Assembly: GCF_039909015.1 (NCBI RefSeq) | Contig: NZ_CP150919.1 | Location: 2,022,501-2,086,500, forward strand | Direction of reading: 5' to 3' | DNA: 64,000 nt | DNA from: Pseudomonas grandcourensis | GTDB taxonomy: Bacteria > Pseudomonadota > Gammaproteobacteria > Pseudomonadales > Pseudomonadaceae | Part shown: piece by piece, positions 63,275 to 64,000 of the stretch | Layout of the letters: each line of letters starts with the position of its first letter | How positions within the stretch are numbered: position 1 is the stretch's first letter | Position numbers and translations under genes: made by a program | The notes under the pieces: model-generated | What the model saw: the letters and a program-made list of their open reading frames with translations, nothing else | What the model was told of the DNA's origin: nothing | The model's database searches: none

Positions 63275-64000
63275 TCATGCTTTAGGACGTTTATCCACCA
63301 CGTGGCAAGCCTTGCCCTCCGACCGCTTGATCGAATGAAACGGCTGCAAAACGATCCGCGAACTGATCCCGATGTACGTCTTGATGTGCTTGCTCAACTC
63401 CCCACAAACAGCCTTCTGCTGTTCATCGCTCAGGTGCTGGTGCTCAGCCTTCAATTCGACATGCACATCAACGCTGTCCAGGTTGCCATTGCGATACAGA
63501 TGGATCTCATAGCACTCGGCAAGCTGTTTAACTTTGAGAACCTGCTCCTCGATCTGCGTCGGAAACACGTTGACCCCGCGAATGATCAGCATGTCATCGC
63601 TGCGCCCGGTGATCTTGTCGATGCGTCGCATCGGCCGTGCGGTGCCCGGCAGCAGGCGCGTCAGGTCGCGGGTGCGGTAGCGGATCATCGGCAGGGCTTC
63701 TTTGCTCAATGAGGTGAACACCAGTTCGCCCATCTGCCCGTCCGGCAGCACTTCGCCGGTGACCGGGTCGATGATTTCCGGGTAGAAGTGGTCTTCCCAG
63801 ATGGTCGGGCCGTCCTTGGTTTCGGCGCATTCCATCGCGACACCTGGCCCCATGATTTCCGAGAGGCCGTAGATGTCCAGGGCGGTGATGCCCAGGCGTT
63901 GCTCGATGGCGCTGCGCAGTTCGGCGGTCCAGGGTTCGGCGCCGAAGATGCCCAGGCGCAGGGCCAGTTTGTGCGGGTCGATGCCCTGACGCTCGATTTC
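63275..64000 (-). CDS. paaK: Phenylacetate-CoA ligase, 5' part outside window
   Basis: C-terminal 241 codons only; the frame is open to the right edge (EIERQGIDPHKLALRLGIFGAEPWT...). It contains IYGLSEIMGPGVAMEC (adenylation motif), MIRYRTRDLTRLLPG, GRSDDMLIIRGVNVFPTQIEE and the C-terminal AMP-binding lid domain. Makes phenylacetyl-CoA from phenylacetate, ATP and CoA, the entry step for PaaABCDE. It ends at its own terminator, and the IS-bearing element separates it from paaA. Confidence 0.93.
   Translation of the reverse strand, partial: EIERQGIDPHKLALRLGIFGAEPWTAELRSAIEQRLGITALDIYGLSEIMGPGVAMECAETKDGPTIWEDHFYPEIIDPVTGEVLPDGQMGELVFTSLSKEALPMIRYRTRDLTRLLPGTARPMRRIDKITGRSDDMLIIRGVNVFPTQIEEQVLKVKQLAECYEIHLYRNGNLDSVDVHVELKAEHQHLSDEQQKAVCGELSKHIKTYIGISSRIVLQPFHSIKRSEGKACHVVDKRPKA

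Overview
The window looks like the chromosome of a fluorescent Pseudomonas (P. fluorescens group). It is GC-rich, carries many REP palindromes of the form GCGAGC(A/C)(A/G)GCTCGCTCC between genes, and holds most of the peripheral pyoverdine genes. No rRNA, tRNA or CRISPR array was seen.

Layout. 1-4.7 kb: the end of a FadB/FadJ-like bifunctional beta-oxidation protein, a glutamine amidotransferase, a CorA-family channel and a PlsC-like acyltransferase. 4.9-5.6 kb: a 675-nt group IIC-type intron with no reverse transcriptase gene, inserted beside the terminator of fpvA. 5.6-22.4 kb: pyoverdine block fpvA, pvdE, pvdO-N-M, pvdP, opmQ-pvdT-pvdR, fpvI and pvdA. Five exact PvdS boxes (TAAAT-N16-CGT) lie before pvdE, pvdM, pvdP, pvdR and pvdA, and Fur-like boxes before fpvA and fpvI. 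No NRPS gene and no fpvR is present. 22.5-26.5 kb: mgtA with a long leader, then mgtC. 26.5-31 kb: a phosphorelay operon made of a degenerate receiver, a BvgA/EvgA-like regulator and a BvgS/EvgS-like hybrid kinase, preceded by two palindromes of the RcsB type. 31-40.4 kb: aldo/keto reductase, LysR regulator, pirin, two isochorismatase-fold hydrolases, an MscS channel with a cyclic-nucleotide domain, an AhpD-fold protein and an EmrAB-type pump.

40.6-45.5 kb is an accessory type VI secretion island: vgrG, an AT-rich putative membrane-active effector, a small membrane protein that may be its immunity protein, a loose copy of the VgrG tail, and a DUF6124-type gene behind a structured leader that can form a pseudoknot. 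45.6-51.3 kb: thiolase and enoyl-CoA hydratase, then a polyamine binding protein, a class III aminotransferase and a LuxR regulator.

51.4-64 kb is the phenylacetate catabolic block on the minus strand: paaK (cut by the right edge), paaABCDE, a DUF485/PaaL transport pair, an OprD-family porin and paaZ. A 2.3-kb element with 53-bp terminal inverted repeats and an IS4-family insertion lies between paaK and paaA; paaA has its own clear sigma-70 promoter overlapped by an inverted repeat.

How they work together: PvdA makes hydroxyornithine for the siderophore; PvdE exports the precursor to the periplasm; PvdN, PvdO, PvdM and PvdP mature it; PvdRT-OpmQ exports or recycles it; FpvA takes up the ferric form and signals to FpvI. 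In the paa block the porin and PaaL bring phenylacetate in, PaaK activates it, PaaABCDE makes the epoxide, and PaaZ opens the ring.
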